From: Nodosilinea sp. E11 | GTDB taxonomy: Bacteria > Cyanobacteriota > Cyanobacteriia > Phormidesmidales > Phormidesmidaceae | Assembly: GCF_032813545.1 (NCBI RefSeq) | Contig: NZ_CP136520.1 | Location: forward strand, 3,466,001-3,530,000 | Direction: 5' to 3' | Length of the DNA stretch: 64,000 nucleotides | In this document: positions 8,699 through 18,223 of the stretch, one piece after another | Layout of the letters: each line of letters starts with the position of its first letter | How positions within the stretch are numbered: position 1 is the first letter of the stretch | Notes under the pieces: model-generated | What the model was told of the DNA's origin: nothing | Databases searched by the model: none | The model's input: only the letters and a program-made list of their open reading frames with translations | Program-made: the position numbers and the translations under genes

Positions 8699-10738
8699 AT
8701 GGATACTTCCTTTGCCCTCACCCTTCAGATTGTGCTCACGGTGTTGGCCGGAGTCACTGCACAGGTCATTGGGGAAGTAGCTCGGGTCCCGAGCATCATT
8801 TTTTTGCTGCTGTTTGGCATTGCGCTTGGGCCAGACGGCATTGGGCTGCTTCATCCCCAAGATTTGGGGGTGGGCCTAGAGGTGATTGTCGCGCTCAGTG
8901 TGGCCCTGATTCTGTTTGAAGGGGGGCTGAGCCTAGAGCTGAGTGAGCTGGGTCAGGTTTCTAATAGCCTGCGCAATCTGGTCACTGTGGGCATTTTTGT
9001 AACGTTGATTGGCGGCGGGATGGCGGCCCACTGGCTCGGGGAGTTTCCCTGGTCGCTGGCGTTTCTCTACGCTTCGCTAGTCGTCGTCACCGGCCCCACG
9101 GTTATTGGCCCGCTGCTGCGCCAGGTGGAGGTAGACCGCAAGGTGGCCACCCTGCTAGAGGGCGAAGGGGTGCTGATTGACCCGGTGGGGGCAATTTTAG
9201 CGGTGGTGGTGCTCGACATTATTCTCAATGGCGATGCCGACCCCACTACGGTAGTAGGCGGGCTGATTTTGCGGCTCGGCATCGGCACCCTAATTGGGAT
9301 GGTAGGCGGCGGGCTAATTGGTCTTTTGCTCAAGCAGGCCAATTTTTTAGGAGAAGACCTGCGCAACTTAGTGGTGCTGGCGGGGTTGTGGGGGTTGTTT
9401 GGTTTAGCCCAGAGTATTCGCAGCGAGTCGGGGCTGATGGCCACGGTGGTGGCGGGCATGATGGTGCGCTGGTTGTCGGTGCCCGACGAGCGACTCTTGC
9501 GCCGATTTAAAGGGCAGCTCACGGTGCTGGCCGTGTCGGTGCTGTTTATTTTATTGGCGGCAGATCTGTCTATTGCCAGTGTGTTTGCCCTGGGTAAAGG
9601 CGCAGTGCTGACCGTTTTGGTGCTGATGGTGGTGGTGCGCCCGATCAACATTTGGCTTTGCACTCGCTCTAGCGACCTGAATTGGCGACAGAAGTTATTT
9701 TTGGGTTGGGTGGCTCCACGCGGCATTGTGTCGGCCTCGGTGGCCTCACTGTTTGCCATTTTGCTCACCGATCGCGGCATCAGCGGCGGAGAGGCGATCA
9801 AGGCCCTAGTGTTTTTGACCATTATTATGACGGTGCTAGTGCAGGGGCTAACGGCGCGGTTTGTAGCCGGTTGGCTGCGGATTACCAAGGGCGACGCGGT
9901 AGGCGCAGTAATTGTGGGGTGTAGTCCCCTGAGCTTGTTGATCGCTCGCCTGCTGAAAGAGTATGGCGACCCCGTGGTGATGATTGACACGAACGAAAGT
10001 GCCTGCGAAGCCGCCGAGAAAGAAGGCATTGAGTTGTTGATTAGTAGTGCTCTCGATCGCGATGCCCTCGAAAAAGCGGGCCTCGAAAAGGCCGGTACCT
10101 TTTTAGCCATCACTAAAAACGGCGAGGTCAATGCTGTCGTCTCCCAGCGGGCTTTAGAAGAGTTTCAGCCTGCTCGGGTGATTGCAGTATTGCCCCAAGA
10201 TAAAAGCCTAGGCGACCTGCCCAACAAAGGCCAGCTGAAGGGGGCACAAACGCCTCGCCTTTCTCTCAAGCAGTGGAATGCTTACCTGACCGACGGCGAG
10301 GTGCGCCTGGGCGAAACTCGGCTGCGACCCGAGGGCACCGACCGGCAACGGGAGCACTTGGCGACCCTGATGCGTAATGGAGGGATGGTGCCTCTCTTGG
10401 TGGAGCGCGATGATGCCCTGCGAGTGGCGCTGGGGCAAGAAGCGTGGGAAGTGGGCGATCGCATCATCTACCTGTGGCACGACTCTAAACCTAAGCTGCT
10501 CAAACAGCTAGCGGGCGGCATTCAGCCTACCCGTCTGAGCCTAGAGACAGTGCCCGTAGTCGAGGCAGTGCCCCCCGCACCAAAAGGCCCTTTGCCTGAG
10601 CAGACCGCCGCAGCAGTATTGCCCGATCTGCCCGATCCGCCTAACGGGTCCGCGACAGCGCTTGAAGTGCCTCCAGCTGCTGAGGCATCCAACCCAGATC
10701 GCTCCACAGATGAGTCGGCCTCGGCAGCAGATATCTAA
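8699..10738 (+). CDS. CPA1-type sodium(potassium)/proton antiporter with TrkA-N domain
   Basis: Inner-membrane cation/proton antiporter of about 679 residues. The N-terminal two thirds (to about residue 400) hold roughly a dozen hydrophobic segments with CPA-family motifs such as FEGGLSLELSEL, VVTGPTVIGPLLRQV, EGEGVLIDPVGA and RGIVSASVASLFAI. A TrkA-N nucleotide-binding domain follows (about 405-520, VIVGCSPLSLLIARLLKEYG, then VMIDTNESACEAAEKEG), suggesting control by NAD(H) or a similar ligand. A Pro/Ala/Ser-rich tail of about 75 residues ends the protein. I prefer ATG 8699; GTG 8681 is possible. It probably handles salt or pH stress; the exact ion is not evident. Confidence 0.9.
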   Translation: MDTSFALTLQIVLTVLAGVTAQVIGEVARVPSIIFLLLFGIALGPDGIGLLHPQDLGVGLEVIVALSVALILFEGGLSLELSELGQVSNSLRNLVTVGIFVTLIGGGMAAHWLGEFPWSLAFLYASLVVVTGPTVIGPLLRQVEVDRKVATLLEGEGVLIDPVGAILAVVVLDIILNGDADPTTVVGGLILRLGIGTLIGMVGGGLIGLLLKQANFLGEDLRNLVVLAGLWGLFGLAQSIRSESGLMATVVAGMMVRWLSVPDERLLRRFKGQLTVLAVSVLFILLAADLSIASVFALGKGAVLTVLVLMVVVRPINIWLCTRSSDLNWRQKLFLGWVAPRGIVSASVASLFAILLTDRGISGGEAIKALVFLTIIMTVLVQGLTARFVAGWLRITKGDAVGAVIVGCSPLSLLIARLLKEYGDPVVMIDTNESACEAAEKEGIELLISSALDRDALEKAGLEKAGTFLAITKNGEVNAVVSQRALEEFQPARVIAVLPQDKSLGDLPNKGQLKGAQTPRLSLKQWNAYLTDGEVRLGETRLRPEGTDRQREHLATLMRNGGMVPLLVERDDALRVALGQEAWEVGDRIIYLWHDSKPKLLKQLAGGIQPTRLSLETVPVVEAVPPAPKGPLPEQTAAAVLPDLPDPPNGSATALEVPPAAEASNPDRSTDESASAADI

Positions 10739-10767
10739 TCGATTATTCCCCTGTTTCATCCATCGGT

Positions 10768-11511
10768 ATGGCGTCTACCTCCGCTCACTCCTCCCGCTTG
10801 GGCATTCTCACTGGCATTGGCGTCGGCCCCGGCGACCCCGATTTACTCACCCTTAAAGCGCTTAAGTGCTTACAAAAAGCCGATGTGGTGGCCTTTCCCC
10901 AAGGGCGTCATGGGCAGCCGGGGTTGGCCCAGCGAATTATTGCGCCGCATCTGGAGCAGCAGCAGCAATTACCCTTGGCCTTTCCCTATGTGCTCGATCA
11001 AGACCAGCTCTCCCAGGCTTGGCAGCAGGCGGGCGATCGCGTTTGGCAGTGCCTGAGCCAGGGGCAAAGCGTGGTGTTTGCCTGCGAGGGCGATCTCAGT
11101 TTCTACGGAACCTTTAACTACCTAGCCTTAAATCTAGAACGCCGCCACCCCGAGGTCACCATTGAGCGAGTTCCCGGCATTTGTTCGCCGATGGCGGCGG
11201 TCAGTGCCCTGGGTTTACCCCTCACGGTTCAGTCTGACAAGCTGGTGGTGCTCCCGGCCCTCTACACCCTGGCCGACCTCGATGGTGCTCTGGCCTGGGC
11301 TGACGTGGTGGTGCTACTCAAGGTGGGTTCTGTATACGATCAGGTGTGGCAGCGGCTAGAACAACGGCAGTTGCTCGACCAAAGCTGGGTTGTTGTCAAC
11401 GCCACCCAACCTAGCCAGCGGATCTATCGCCCCCTTACCCCCTACCCCCATCTAGATCTGCCCTACTTTTCCCTCATGGTCATAAGGTCGGGGGCAAATC
11501 CGTTACCCTAG
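10768..11511 (+). CDS. cobI: Precorrin-2 C(20)-methyltransferase
   Basis: SAM-dependent methyltransferase of cobalamin (B12) synthesis that methylates C20 of precorrin-2 or its cobalt form. The 247 residues fit the tetrapyrrole methylase fold. The SAM site starts GILTGIGVGPGDPDLLTLKA; later segments GDLSFYGTFNYLA and VPGICSPMAAVSALGLPL are typical of CobI/CbiL. The gene lies 29 bp after the antiporter and is followed by a TonB-like gene. No cobalamin riboswitch was recognised upstream. Confidence 0.92.
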   Translation: MASTSAHSSRLGILTGIGVGPGDPDLLTLKALKCLQKADVVAFPQGRHGQPGLAQRIIAPHLEQQQQLPLAFPYVLDQDQLSQAWQQAGDRVWQCLSQGQSVVFACEGDLSFYGTFNYLALNLERRHPEVTIERVPGICSPMAAVSALGLPLTVQSDKLVVLPALYTLADLDGALAWADVVVLLKVGSVYDQVWQRLEQRQLLDQSWVVVNATQPSQRIYRPLTPYPHLDLPYFSLMVIRSGANPLP

Positions 11512-11582
11512 AGACAGTGAGGAACCTTGGCCCCCAGGGGCTAGTCAATACACCACACCGACCGTAGGCAGCGCAGTAAGGC

Positions 11583-12740
11583 ATGAACCCACCGACCGCA
11601 CCCAGGCTTAACCAATTACTCAAAACTGTACGCCAGCCCCAGTGGATAGCGGCTGGCTTGTCGATCGGTTTTCACGTGGTTTTGTTCGCGGCGGGGCCTT
11701 CGTTCTCAAGCCTGAATGTGGCAGGCCTGGGGGAAAACGAACCTAACGCAGAAGAGCGCCAGGTGCCGCTGATTGAGCTAAGTCCTGACGAACAGGGCCG
11801 CTTACCCGATTTCTCCTCCCCTGCCTATTCTCTGTTTCCCAGTGGCGACGACGACGATCTCTTTAGCTTGTTTCCACCCTCGGGTAACAGCTTGCCCCTA
11901 GATTCTGACTCCGACTTTGGGGCGTCGCTCTCCATTCCTGCCCCCCGGTTGCCGTCTAGCTCTCTGCCGTCGAGTATTTCACCTTTTATCGGGTCGGGGC
12001 GATCCTCGATTGTGCTGCCATCACGCCGTTCGACTCTGCCCCCAATTTCCAGCGGCGGCACCTTACCTCGCCCAACGCAGAACCCTGCGGCGGCGGGCAA
12101 CGGCAATGCAACGGCCTCTGCACCTACCGCTACGCCTCCTGGCGGTAGCAACGGCACAGCAAGCGATCTGAGCACTCCCGAGGGCAATGGTGCTGACAGC
12201 GGCACGATCGGATCATCGCCTGAAACCGCTGCGGCCAATCCAGAAACCCCTGCTGCCGAGCGAGCCAGTGAACTGCTGGCCCGAGTGGAGTACAGCGAGA
12301 CTCAAACCAGCGCCGCTGAGGTCGAAATTGCTAAGGCGGCCTGGCTGCGCACCGTTCAAGAGAAGTTGGGCAATGATGTGGCTCAGGCCTCAGAACCAAT
12401 TACGCTTCAGGTGCCCTATAGCGGTCGACTCTGCCTGTCTCCAGAACCCACCGATGGGTTGCTTGGCCTAGTGGGCTTACCCAACGACGACAACGATGAC
12501 CTTAAGCTCTGGACTGCGGTGCTCAAGAGCACCGGTTATCCCTTCTTAAACCAGGCGGCGGAGCAAGCGCTGCAGGGCATTGTGCAACAGGCCGATGAAG
12601 CGGGTGGCACCCTAGAACCCAACACCCTGTATCAGGTTGTGCTGGAGGTTGAGTACGATCGCCAAACTTGCATCAGCCGCGAGGCCCTGCTTCAGTCACG
12701 CACCACCGACAACGATGAGCCTGAGGCTGCGCAGGAGTAG
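11583..12740 (+). CDS. TonB-like envelope protein, unassigned
   Basis: A 385-residue protein with a short cytoplasmic N-terminus, one membrane segment at about residues 20-45, a long Ser/Pro/Gly/Asn-rich linker (about 80-235), and a compact C-terminal domain (about 245-365) rich in charged and aromatic residues. This layout (anchor, extended periplasmic linker, small globular end) is that of TonB-type energy transducers, but I cannot see a clear TonB signature. The C-terminal domain contains two cysteines (near GRLCLSPEP and DRQTCISRE). It follows cobI by 71 bp in the same direction. A role in B12 or iron uptake would fit, but is conjecture. Confidence 0.6.
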   Translation: MNPPTAPRLNQLLKTVRQPQWIAAGLSIGFHVVLFAAGPSFSSLNVAGLGENEPNAEERQVPLIELSPDEQGRLPDFSSPAYSLFPSGDDDDLFSLFPPSGNSLPLDSDSDFGASLSIPAPRLPSSSLPSSISPFIGSGRSSIVLPSRRSTLPPISSGGTLPRPTQNPAAAGNGNATASAPTATPPGGSNGTASDLSTPEGNGADSGTIGSSPETAAANPETPAAERASELLARVEYSETQTSAAEVEIAKAAWLRTVQEKLGNDVAQASEPITLQVPYSGRLCLSPEPTDGLLGLVGLPNDDNDDLKLWTAVLKSTGYPFLNQAAEQALQGIVQQADEAGGTLEPNTLYQVVLEVEYDRQTCISREALLQSRTTDNDEPEAAQE

Positions 12741-12873
12741 GCTCGGAGAAAACCTGAAGGTGTTGTTGAGTGGGTGCATAAATTTGGGTAGAGTCCAGCA
12801 GCCGTTTACCTTTACGACAGACATTGCAGCTCTGATGCATCCCTCTATCCAGCAATGCCAACCTCAACAGGGG

Positions 12874-13242
12874 TTACGATGCCGCCTCTAGGTCTTGGGT
12901 GAGGAGCTCTAATTTATTGATGAGATAGGTTTTGATCGTGCTGAGCTGCCGCATTTTTTCGTTGATTTCGTGGACCTTGCCTTCAATAACTCTAATTTGG
13001 TCCTGTTGAGACATGGCCCCGCCTTCCCACTGGTCGAGCAGAGGCTTAATTTCTCTCAGGGTAAACCCCAGTCCTTTGCCCTGCACAATTAGCGTCAGGC
13101 GCTCAACGGTTTCGTGACCGTACTCTTTATAGCGGCGTGAACCAGCCTGGCGATCGCGGGCGGCAATCAGCCCCATTTTTTCGTAAAAGCGAATTGTGTC
13201 TTTAGACAACCCAGTTTGCTTAGCCAGTTCGCCAATCAGCAT
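12874..13242 (-). CDS. MerR-family transcriptional regulator of the adjacent RND pump
   Basis: A 122-residue DNA-binding regulator. The winged-helix start (LIGELAKQTGLSKDTIRFYEKMGLI) and the RRYKEYG segment are textbook MerR, followed by an effector/dimer coiled coil (about 75-115). It has no cysteines, so it is not a metal- or redox-sensing MerR of the ZntR/SoxR kind; an organic ligand is more likely. It is divergent from the efflux genes starting at 13401, and a MerR-type operator lies between them at 13270-13301, so it very likely controls those genes and perhaps itself. Confidence 0.92.
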   Translation of the reverse strand: MLIGELAKQTGLSKDTIRFYEKMGLIAARDRQAGSRRYKEYGHETVERLTLIVQGKGLGFTLREIKPLLDQWEGGAMSQQDQIRVIEGKVHEINEKMRQLSTIKTYLINKLELLTQDLEAAS

Positions 13243-13269
13243 GGTGACACCCCAAATTTGTCAACCCCC

Positions 13270-13301
13270 TTGACTGTGGAGCATACTCCATAGTTTATGC
13301 T
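13270..13301 (+). promoter_or_regulatory. MerR-type promoter with long spacer and central dyad
   Basis: A -35 box TTGACT (13270-13275) and a -10 box TATGCT (13296-13301) are 20 bp apart, too far for normal promoters but typical of MerR-activated ones. The spacer is filled by an inverted repeat with 9-bp arms and one mismatch around a 4-bp centre (13273-13294), with the perfect core TGGAG/CTCCA. It points toward the membrane-fusion gene starting at 13401. Confidence 0.8.
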
Positions 13302-13400
13302 ACCCGATATTCACGCCCTGCCTAGACTCATCTGTCGGGGTTCAGGGCCCATGTTTCTGCGGTTCTCTGCCTTACCATAGGTAGTGGCGACCGTTGCCTA

Positions 13401-14687
13401 ATGCGCTCAACGTTTAGCTACCCTATGCCATTCGTCAACAGTTATCAAACCTGCCAGGCGTTAGGGTTTGCCCTGAGCCTGGCACTTGCGGTTTCGGCCT
13501 GTAGCCGACCTGATGCCCCTGGGGCGATGGAACCTCAAGCTGTGCCTGTGCGGGTGCAAGAACTCCAGCCCGGTGCCTTTGAAGAAAGCTCTGATTTTGT
13601 GGGCTCTCTAGAGGCGGCACAGCGCATTGAGCTGCGGCCTGAGGTAGCGGGTCGGGTAACTCAAGTTTTAATCAGCTCTGGCAGTGTCGTTAGCCAAGGG
13701 CAACCGGTGGTGCAGCTCAGCCCCGACCAAACCCAGTCCCAGGTGTCTGCATCCCAGGCGGCGGCCCAGGCGGCTGGTTTTGGCCGCGATGCCGCCCAAG
13801 CCCAGGTGGAGGCGGCCCAGGCCCAGGTGGCTCGCACCCAGGCCGACGTAGAACTGGCTTTGGTAGAGTATCGCCGTACTGAGCGGCTGGTCGAGGCGGG
13901 GGCGCTGAGCCGTCAAGACCTCGACAATGCCCAAAATCAGCTGACGGTTGCCCAGGCGGCCCAACGCCAGGCCGAAGACAATGTGCGCTCAGCCCAGGCC
14001 CAGCTTCAGCAAGCCCTCTCAACCTTTGAGCAGGCCCGCGCCCAGGTCGATGTCAGTCAGGCCGACCTGGGCTTTACGCAAGTGATTGCCCCAGTAGCTG
14101 GTGTGCTGGGGGATGTATCGTTGCGGGTAGGGGACTACGTGGAGGCAGGCGAAAGCCTGGGCACCATCACCCAAAATAATGAGCTGTTGTTGCGCATTCA
14201 GGTGCCGACGACCAGGGCGAGCCAGCTGAGATTGGGCATTCCGGTAGAGCTACTTAGCCCTGAAACCGGAGAGCCCTTGGCCACGGGGAGCATTAGCTTT
14301 CTCTCACCGGAGGTCGATGGGGCCGGACAATCGATTTTAGTCAAGGCTCGCTTTCCCAACGAGACGGGCAATTTGCGGGATGGGCAGTTTGTGCGGGCGC
14401 GGCTAATCTGGAGCACTACCGCCACGCTGCTGGTGCCGACTGTGGCCGTGACCCGCATTGCAGGGCAGAGCTTTGTGTTTGTGGCCGCTGATCAAACTCA
14501 GGAAAATGGCCAAACGATGCGAGTGGCGTCCCAGCGGCCAGTGCAGCTGGGTGAGATTCAAGGGGGCAACTACCAGGTGATTGACGGTCTGCGACCGGGA
14601 GATGAGGTGATTGTCACCAATATTCTTCAGCTGCAAGATGGTAGTCCCGTTGCCCCCGAGGCCCAAACATCGGCCTCGCCGCTTTAG
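13401..14687 (+). CDS. RND efflux membrane-fusion lipoprotein (AcrA/HlyD type)
   Basis: Periplasmic adaptor of a tripartite drug-efflux pump, linking the inner-membrane RND protein to an outer-membrane channel. The 428-residue protein has a signal peptide with a lipobox ending VSAC (C34), so it should be lipid-anchored. Then come a half-lipoyl domain (ELRPEVAGRVTQVL), a long alpha-helical hairpin rich in Ala and Gln (about 105-215), the second half-lipoyl region (VIAPVAGVLGDVSLRVGDYV), a beta-barrel and a membrane-proximal domain (DGLRPGDEVIVTN). It is the first gene downstream of the MerR-type promoter, and the pump gene follows by 126 bp. No outer-membrane TolC gene is adjacent. Confidence 0.94.
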   Translation: MRSTFSYPMPFVNSYQTCQALGFALSLALAVSACSRPDAPGAMEPQAVPVRVQELQPGAFEESSDFVGSLEAAQRIELRPEVAGRVTQVLISSGSVVSQGQPVVQLSPDQTQSQVSASQAAAQAAGFGRDAAQAQVEAAQAQVARTQADVELALVEYRRTERLVEAGALSRQDLDNAQNQLTVAQAAQRQAEDNVRSAQAQLQQALSTFEQARAQVDVSQADLGFTQVIAPVAGVLGDVSLRVGDYVEAGESLGTITQNNELLLRIQVPTTRASQLRLGIPVELLSPETGEPLATGSISFLSPEVDGAGQSILVKARFPNETGNLRDGQFVRARLIWSTTATLLVPTVAVTRIAGQSFVFVAADQTQENGQTMRVASQRPVQLGEIQGGNYQVIDGLRPGDEVIVTNILQLQDGSPVAPEAQTSASPL

Positions 14688-14813
14688 TGCCTTGCTCGTT
14701 TGCTTTTAACTGCGTTTCTACCGGTGACCATCCATACTGCTGATTGTTGACCGCTTGATCGCTGATCGGCTGCTGATCGCATTCTTTACCCCCCAAGCTT
14801 CGGTATAACGCCC

Positions 14814-17800
14814 ATGGCGCTGTTCTCCATTGCTGATACGTTTATTCGTCGCCCGGTGCTGACCACCGTGTGTACTGTGCTAATTGTGCTAGCGGGGGCA
14901 GTGGCGATACCGCTGCTGCCCATTGAGCAGTTGCCAGAAATTGCCCCGCTGCAAATTCAAGTGTCGGCCAACTACATTGGGGCCGACGCTGAAACCGTGG
15001 AAAGCAACGTCACTACGGTGCTAGAGCGGGAAATTAACGGGGTGGAGGGCATGGAGTTTATTACCTCCAGCAGCACCAACACGGGGCAGAGCAGCATCAA
15101 CGTGGTGTTTCAGCCGGGGCGTGACAAAGACATTGCCCAGGTGGATGTGCAAAACCGGGTGGCTCGGGCAGAACCCCAACTGCCGCCGGAGGTGACTCAG
15201 CTTGGGGTGACGGTGAATGCTCAGTCGCCCAGCATTCTGTTGGTGTATCGGTTTTTTACCGATGACGATCGCTACGATGCTCTCTTTTTAAGCAACTACG
15301 CCGATCTGTTCATTCTAGATGAGATGAAGCAGATCAATGGGGTGGGCAACGCTGAGGTGTTTGGGGCGGGGCGCTATGCCATGCGCCTGTGGCTCGACCC
15401 GACGGCGTTGGCCAGTCAGCAAATGACCCCTGGCGATGTGGTGGCAGCCCTGCAAGAGCAAAATGTGCAGGTCGGTGGTGGCTCGGTTGGCGCGCCACCC
15501 ACCAATAGCGGCCAGCCCTACCAGTACACGGTGCGTTTGCCCGGTCGCCTGCAGGAGGTGAGCGAGTTTGAGAACCTAGTGGTGAAGGTGGGGGAAGGCG
15601 GCAACCTGGTGCGTCTGCGGGAGATTGGGCGGGCGGAGTTGGGCGCGGAGGACTACAGCTTTGATGCCAGAACCCAGAGCAAGCTGGCGGCGGGCCTGCT
15701 GGTGTATCAGCTGCCGGGCAGTAATGCCCTGGAAGTGGCTCAGGCGGTACGCGATCGCATGACCGAGCTGCAAGCCAGCTTTCCCCCGGGCTACCGGGCA
15801 GAACTGGTGTTTGACACCACCGACTTTGTGCGGGTGTCGCTGCAGGAGGTGCTGAGCACCCTGGCGCTAGCGATCTTTTTGGTGCTGGCGATCTTGTTTT
15901 TGTTTTTGCAAGATTGGCGATCGACGATTGTGCCTGCGATCGCGATTCCGGTAGCGCTGATTGGGGCAATGGCCTTTTTGCTGGCCTTTGGCTTTTCGAT
16001 CAATACACTCACCCTATTTGGCTGCATTTTGGCCTCGGGACTGGTGGTCGACGACGCAATTGTAATTGTCGAAGCCATCGCTGCCAAAATCGACCAGGGG
16101 ATGCGGCCTCGTCTGGCCGCCCTAGATGCCATGCAGGAGCTATCGGGGGCGGTGATTTCGACCTCCCTGGTGCTGATGGCGGTGTTTATCCCGGTGGCGT
16201 TTTTTCCGGGCAGCACTGGCCGTATCTACCAGCAGTTTGCCCTTACCATCGCCTTTACAGTATTGGTCTCTACCTTTAATGCGCTGACCTTTTCACCCGC
16301 CATGTCGGCGCTACTGCTGCGGCCCAACGCCCCCGGCAATCGGGGTGGCCCCCTGGCCGGTTTCTTTAACCGCTTTAACACCACGTTAGTGTGGATCATT
16401 GAGCGCTATCGTCGGCTGGTGCGGGTGCTAATTCGCCTGCGCTACGGGGTACTGGCCCTGTTTGCCGTGGGGCTGCTGTTGCTAGTGGCCATGCTGCGGG
16501 TGGTGCCAACGGGCTTTGTGCCCGAAGAAGACCAGGGCTACTTTTTAGGAATTGTGCAGGCCCCCGACGGAGTGTCGCTGGAGTACACCAAGGGGGTGAT
16601 GGCCCAGGCCGATGTCATTCTCAATCAGTTTCCTGAGATCGAGAGCACGTTTATGCTGTCGGGTTTTGGCTTTGAGGGGCCGTCGCCCAACCGGGGGGTG
16701 TTTTTTGCCACCCTGGCCCCCTGGGCCGATCGTCGGGCGGCTGAGTCAACGGTTATGGGGCTGTTGCCTCAGGTAAACGGTGCTCTTTCAGGCATTCAAG
16801 AGGCGCTGGTGATTGCCTTTAATGCCCCGCCAGTACCGGGCTTTAGCCCAACGGGAGCCCTGGAGATGCAGCTGCTCGATCGCAGCGGCAACCAGATGAG
16901 CATTGACCAGTTTTTGGGCAACACCTACGAAATTATGGGGTTGGCCAATCAGTCGCCCGCGTCGATGGGGGTGTTTACCCAGTTCACGGCCAGTTCGCCC
17001 CAGGTGCAGGTCGAGGTCAACCGCGATCGCCTCAAGGCTCTCGATGTGGATATCAACGAGGCGCTAACCACCGTGGGCACCTATCTGGGGTCTCGCTACG
17101 TCAACGACTTCACCAGTGGCGGTCGCAACTACCGGGTCTACGTACAGGCCGATCAGGCCTTTCGCAATGAGCCGAGAGATATCAACAGTATTTACGTGCG
17201 ATCGCGCCAGAATGTCATGGTGCCCCTAGGCGAGGTGGTGACCTTGAGCGAGGTGGTTGGCCCCTCAACCATCAACCACTTCAACCTGCTGCGATCGATC
17301 AAGTTAGAGGGCATGCCCGCACCGGGAGCCAGCTCAGGGCAACTGATTACCGCCATGACTGAGGCCCACAGCCAGGCGGCTTTACCGGTGGTGGGGCAGG
17401 CTTGGCAAGGTACCGCCCGCGAAGAAATTACCTCAGGCGGCTTGGCCGTGGTGATCTTTGGGCTGGGGGTGCTGGTGGTGTTTTTGGTATTAGCCGCCCA
17501 GTACGAAAACTACGTCGACCCGATCATTATTTTGCTGACGGTACCACTGGCGGTGCTGGGGGCGCTGGTGTTTCTGTTCTTGCGGGGGCTCGACCTGAAT
17601 ATTTATGCCCAGGTGGGCCTGGTGATGCTGATTGGCCTAGCCAGCAAGAACGCCATTCTAATTGTTGAGTTTGCCAACCAAGCCAGAAGCCAGGGGCTGG
17701 GCTTAGTGCCCGCCGCCGTTGCCGCCGCCGAACAGCGATTTCGCCCGATTATCATGACGGCGATCTCCTCCCTGGTGGGCTTCTTTCCGCTGCTGATTGC

Positions 17801-18059
17801 CACGGGGGCGGGTAGCGCCAGCCGCTGGGCCGTGGGCTACACGGTGTTTGGCGGCCTGCTGGTGGCCACCGTGCTGAGCCTGCTGGTGGTGCCGGTGCTC
17901 TACGTGGTTTTAAAGGGCCTGGCCGAGCGAATGTTGCCCGGTGACCCTGGGGCACCACCCCCAACTACTTCTAGCCAGAGGCTGAGCGATCGCCCCCCCG
18001 AATTTCAAGATGACGAGGCGATCGCCCCCCTGCGTTCTCAGGGAGAACAGCCTGGCTAG
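14814..18059 (+). CDS. RND multidrug efflux transporter, AcrB/HAE1 family
   Basis: Inner-membrane proton-driven drug pump of 1081 residues, slightly longer than AcrB because of a polar C-terminal tail with HIP1 sites. Typical features are the start FSIADTFIRRPVLTTV, the two large periplasmic loops, and the proton-relay residues D413/D414 (GLVVDDAIVIVEA) and K945 (GLASKNAILIVEF). The FIPVAFFPGSTGRIYQQFA segment is characteristic of HAE1 pumps. It forms one unit with the preceding adaptor gene and should be induced through the MerR-type promoter. Substrates cannot be predicted. Confidence 0.96.
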   Translation: MALFSIADTFIRRPVLTTVCTVLIVLAGAVAIPLLPIEQLPEIAPLQIQVSANYIGADAETVESNVTTVLEREINGVEGMEFITSSSTNTGQSSINVVFQPGRDKDIAQVDVQNRVARAEPQLPPEVTQLGVTVNAQSPSILLVYRFFTDDDRYDALFLSNYADLFILDEMKQINGVGNAEVFGAGRYAMRLWLDPTALASQQMTPGDVVAALQEQNVQVGGGSVGAPPTNSGQPYQYTVRLPGRLQEVSEFENLVVKVGEGGNLVRLREIGRAELGAEDYSFDARTQSKLAAGLLVYQLPGSNALEVAQAVRDRMTELQASFPPGYRAELVFDTTDFVRVSLQEVLSTLALAIFLVLAILFLFLQDWRSTIVPAIAIPVALIGAMAFLLAFGFSINTLTLFGCILASGLVVDDAIVIVEAIAAKIDQGMRPRLAALDAMQELSGAVISTSLVLMAVFIPVAFFPGSTGRIYQQFALTIAFTVLVSTFNALTFSPAMSALLLRPNAPGNRGGPLAGFFNRFNTTLVWIIERYRRLVRVLIRLRYGVLALFAVGLLLLVAMLRVVPTGFVPEEDQGYFLGIVQAPDGVSLEYTKGVMAQADVILNQFPEIESTFMLSGFGFEGPSPNRGVFFATLAPWADRRAAESTVMGLLPQVNGALSGIQEALVIAFNAPPVPGFSPTGALEMQLLDRSGNQMSIDQFLGNTYEIMGLANQSPASMGVFTQFTASSPQVQVEVNRDRLKALDVDINEALTTVGTYLGSRYVNDFTSGGRNYRVYVQADQAFRNEPRDINSIYVRSRQNVMVPLGEVVTLSEVVGPSTINHFNLLRSIKLEGMPAPGASSGQLITAMTEAHSQAALPVVGQAWQGTAREEITSGGLAVVIFGLGVLVVFLVLAAQYENYVDPIIILLTVPLAVLGALVFLFLRGLDLNIYAQVGLVMLIGLASKNAILIVEFANQARSQGLGLVPAAVAAAEQRFRPIIMTAISSLVGFFPLLIATGAGSASRWAVGYTVFGGLLVATVLSLLVVPVLYVVLKGLAERMLPGDPGAPPPTTSSQRLSDRPPEFQDDEAIAPLRSQGEQPG

Positions 18060-18180
18060 GGCATTGGCGCGATCGTCGCTATGGGCTCAGTACTAGAATC
18101 TATAGCGTTGGCAAGAGATGCCGTTGCGCCGATCAGCGTGTTAGGACTCCCCCTAAGCCCCATCAGCAGCGAGGGGATCA

Positions 18181-18212
18181 GGCTTACATTCACTACGGCT
18201 TACATTCACTAC
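18181..18212 (+). repeat. Exact 16-bp tandem duplication before the GUN4-domain gene
   Basis: The 16-bp unit GGCTTACATTCACTAC occurs twice head to tail (18181-18196 and 18197-18212), ending directly before the AAGGAG ribosome-binding site at 18213-18218. Confidence 0.9.
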
Positions 18213-18223
18213 AAGGAGTCAGC

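Noticed and set aside
9067-10131. 354-codon open frame antisense to the antiporter gene
   Set aside because: It is low-complexity (Ser/Thr/Arg/Pro) and mirrors a well-supported membrane protein, so it is a compositional shadow.
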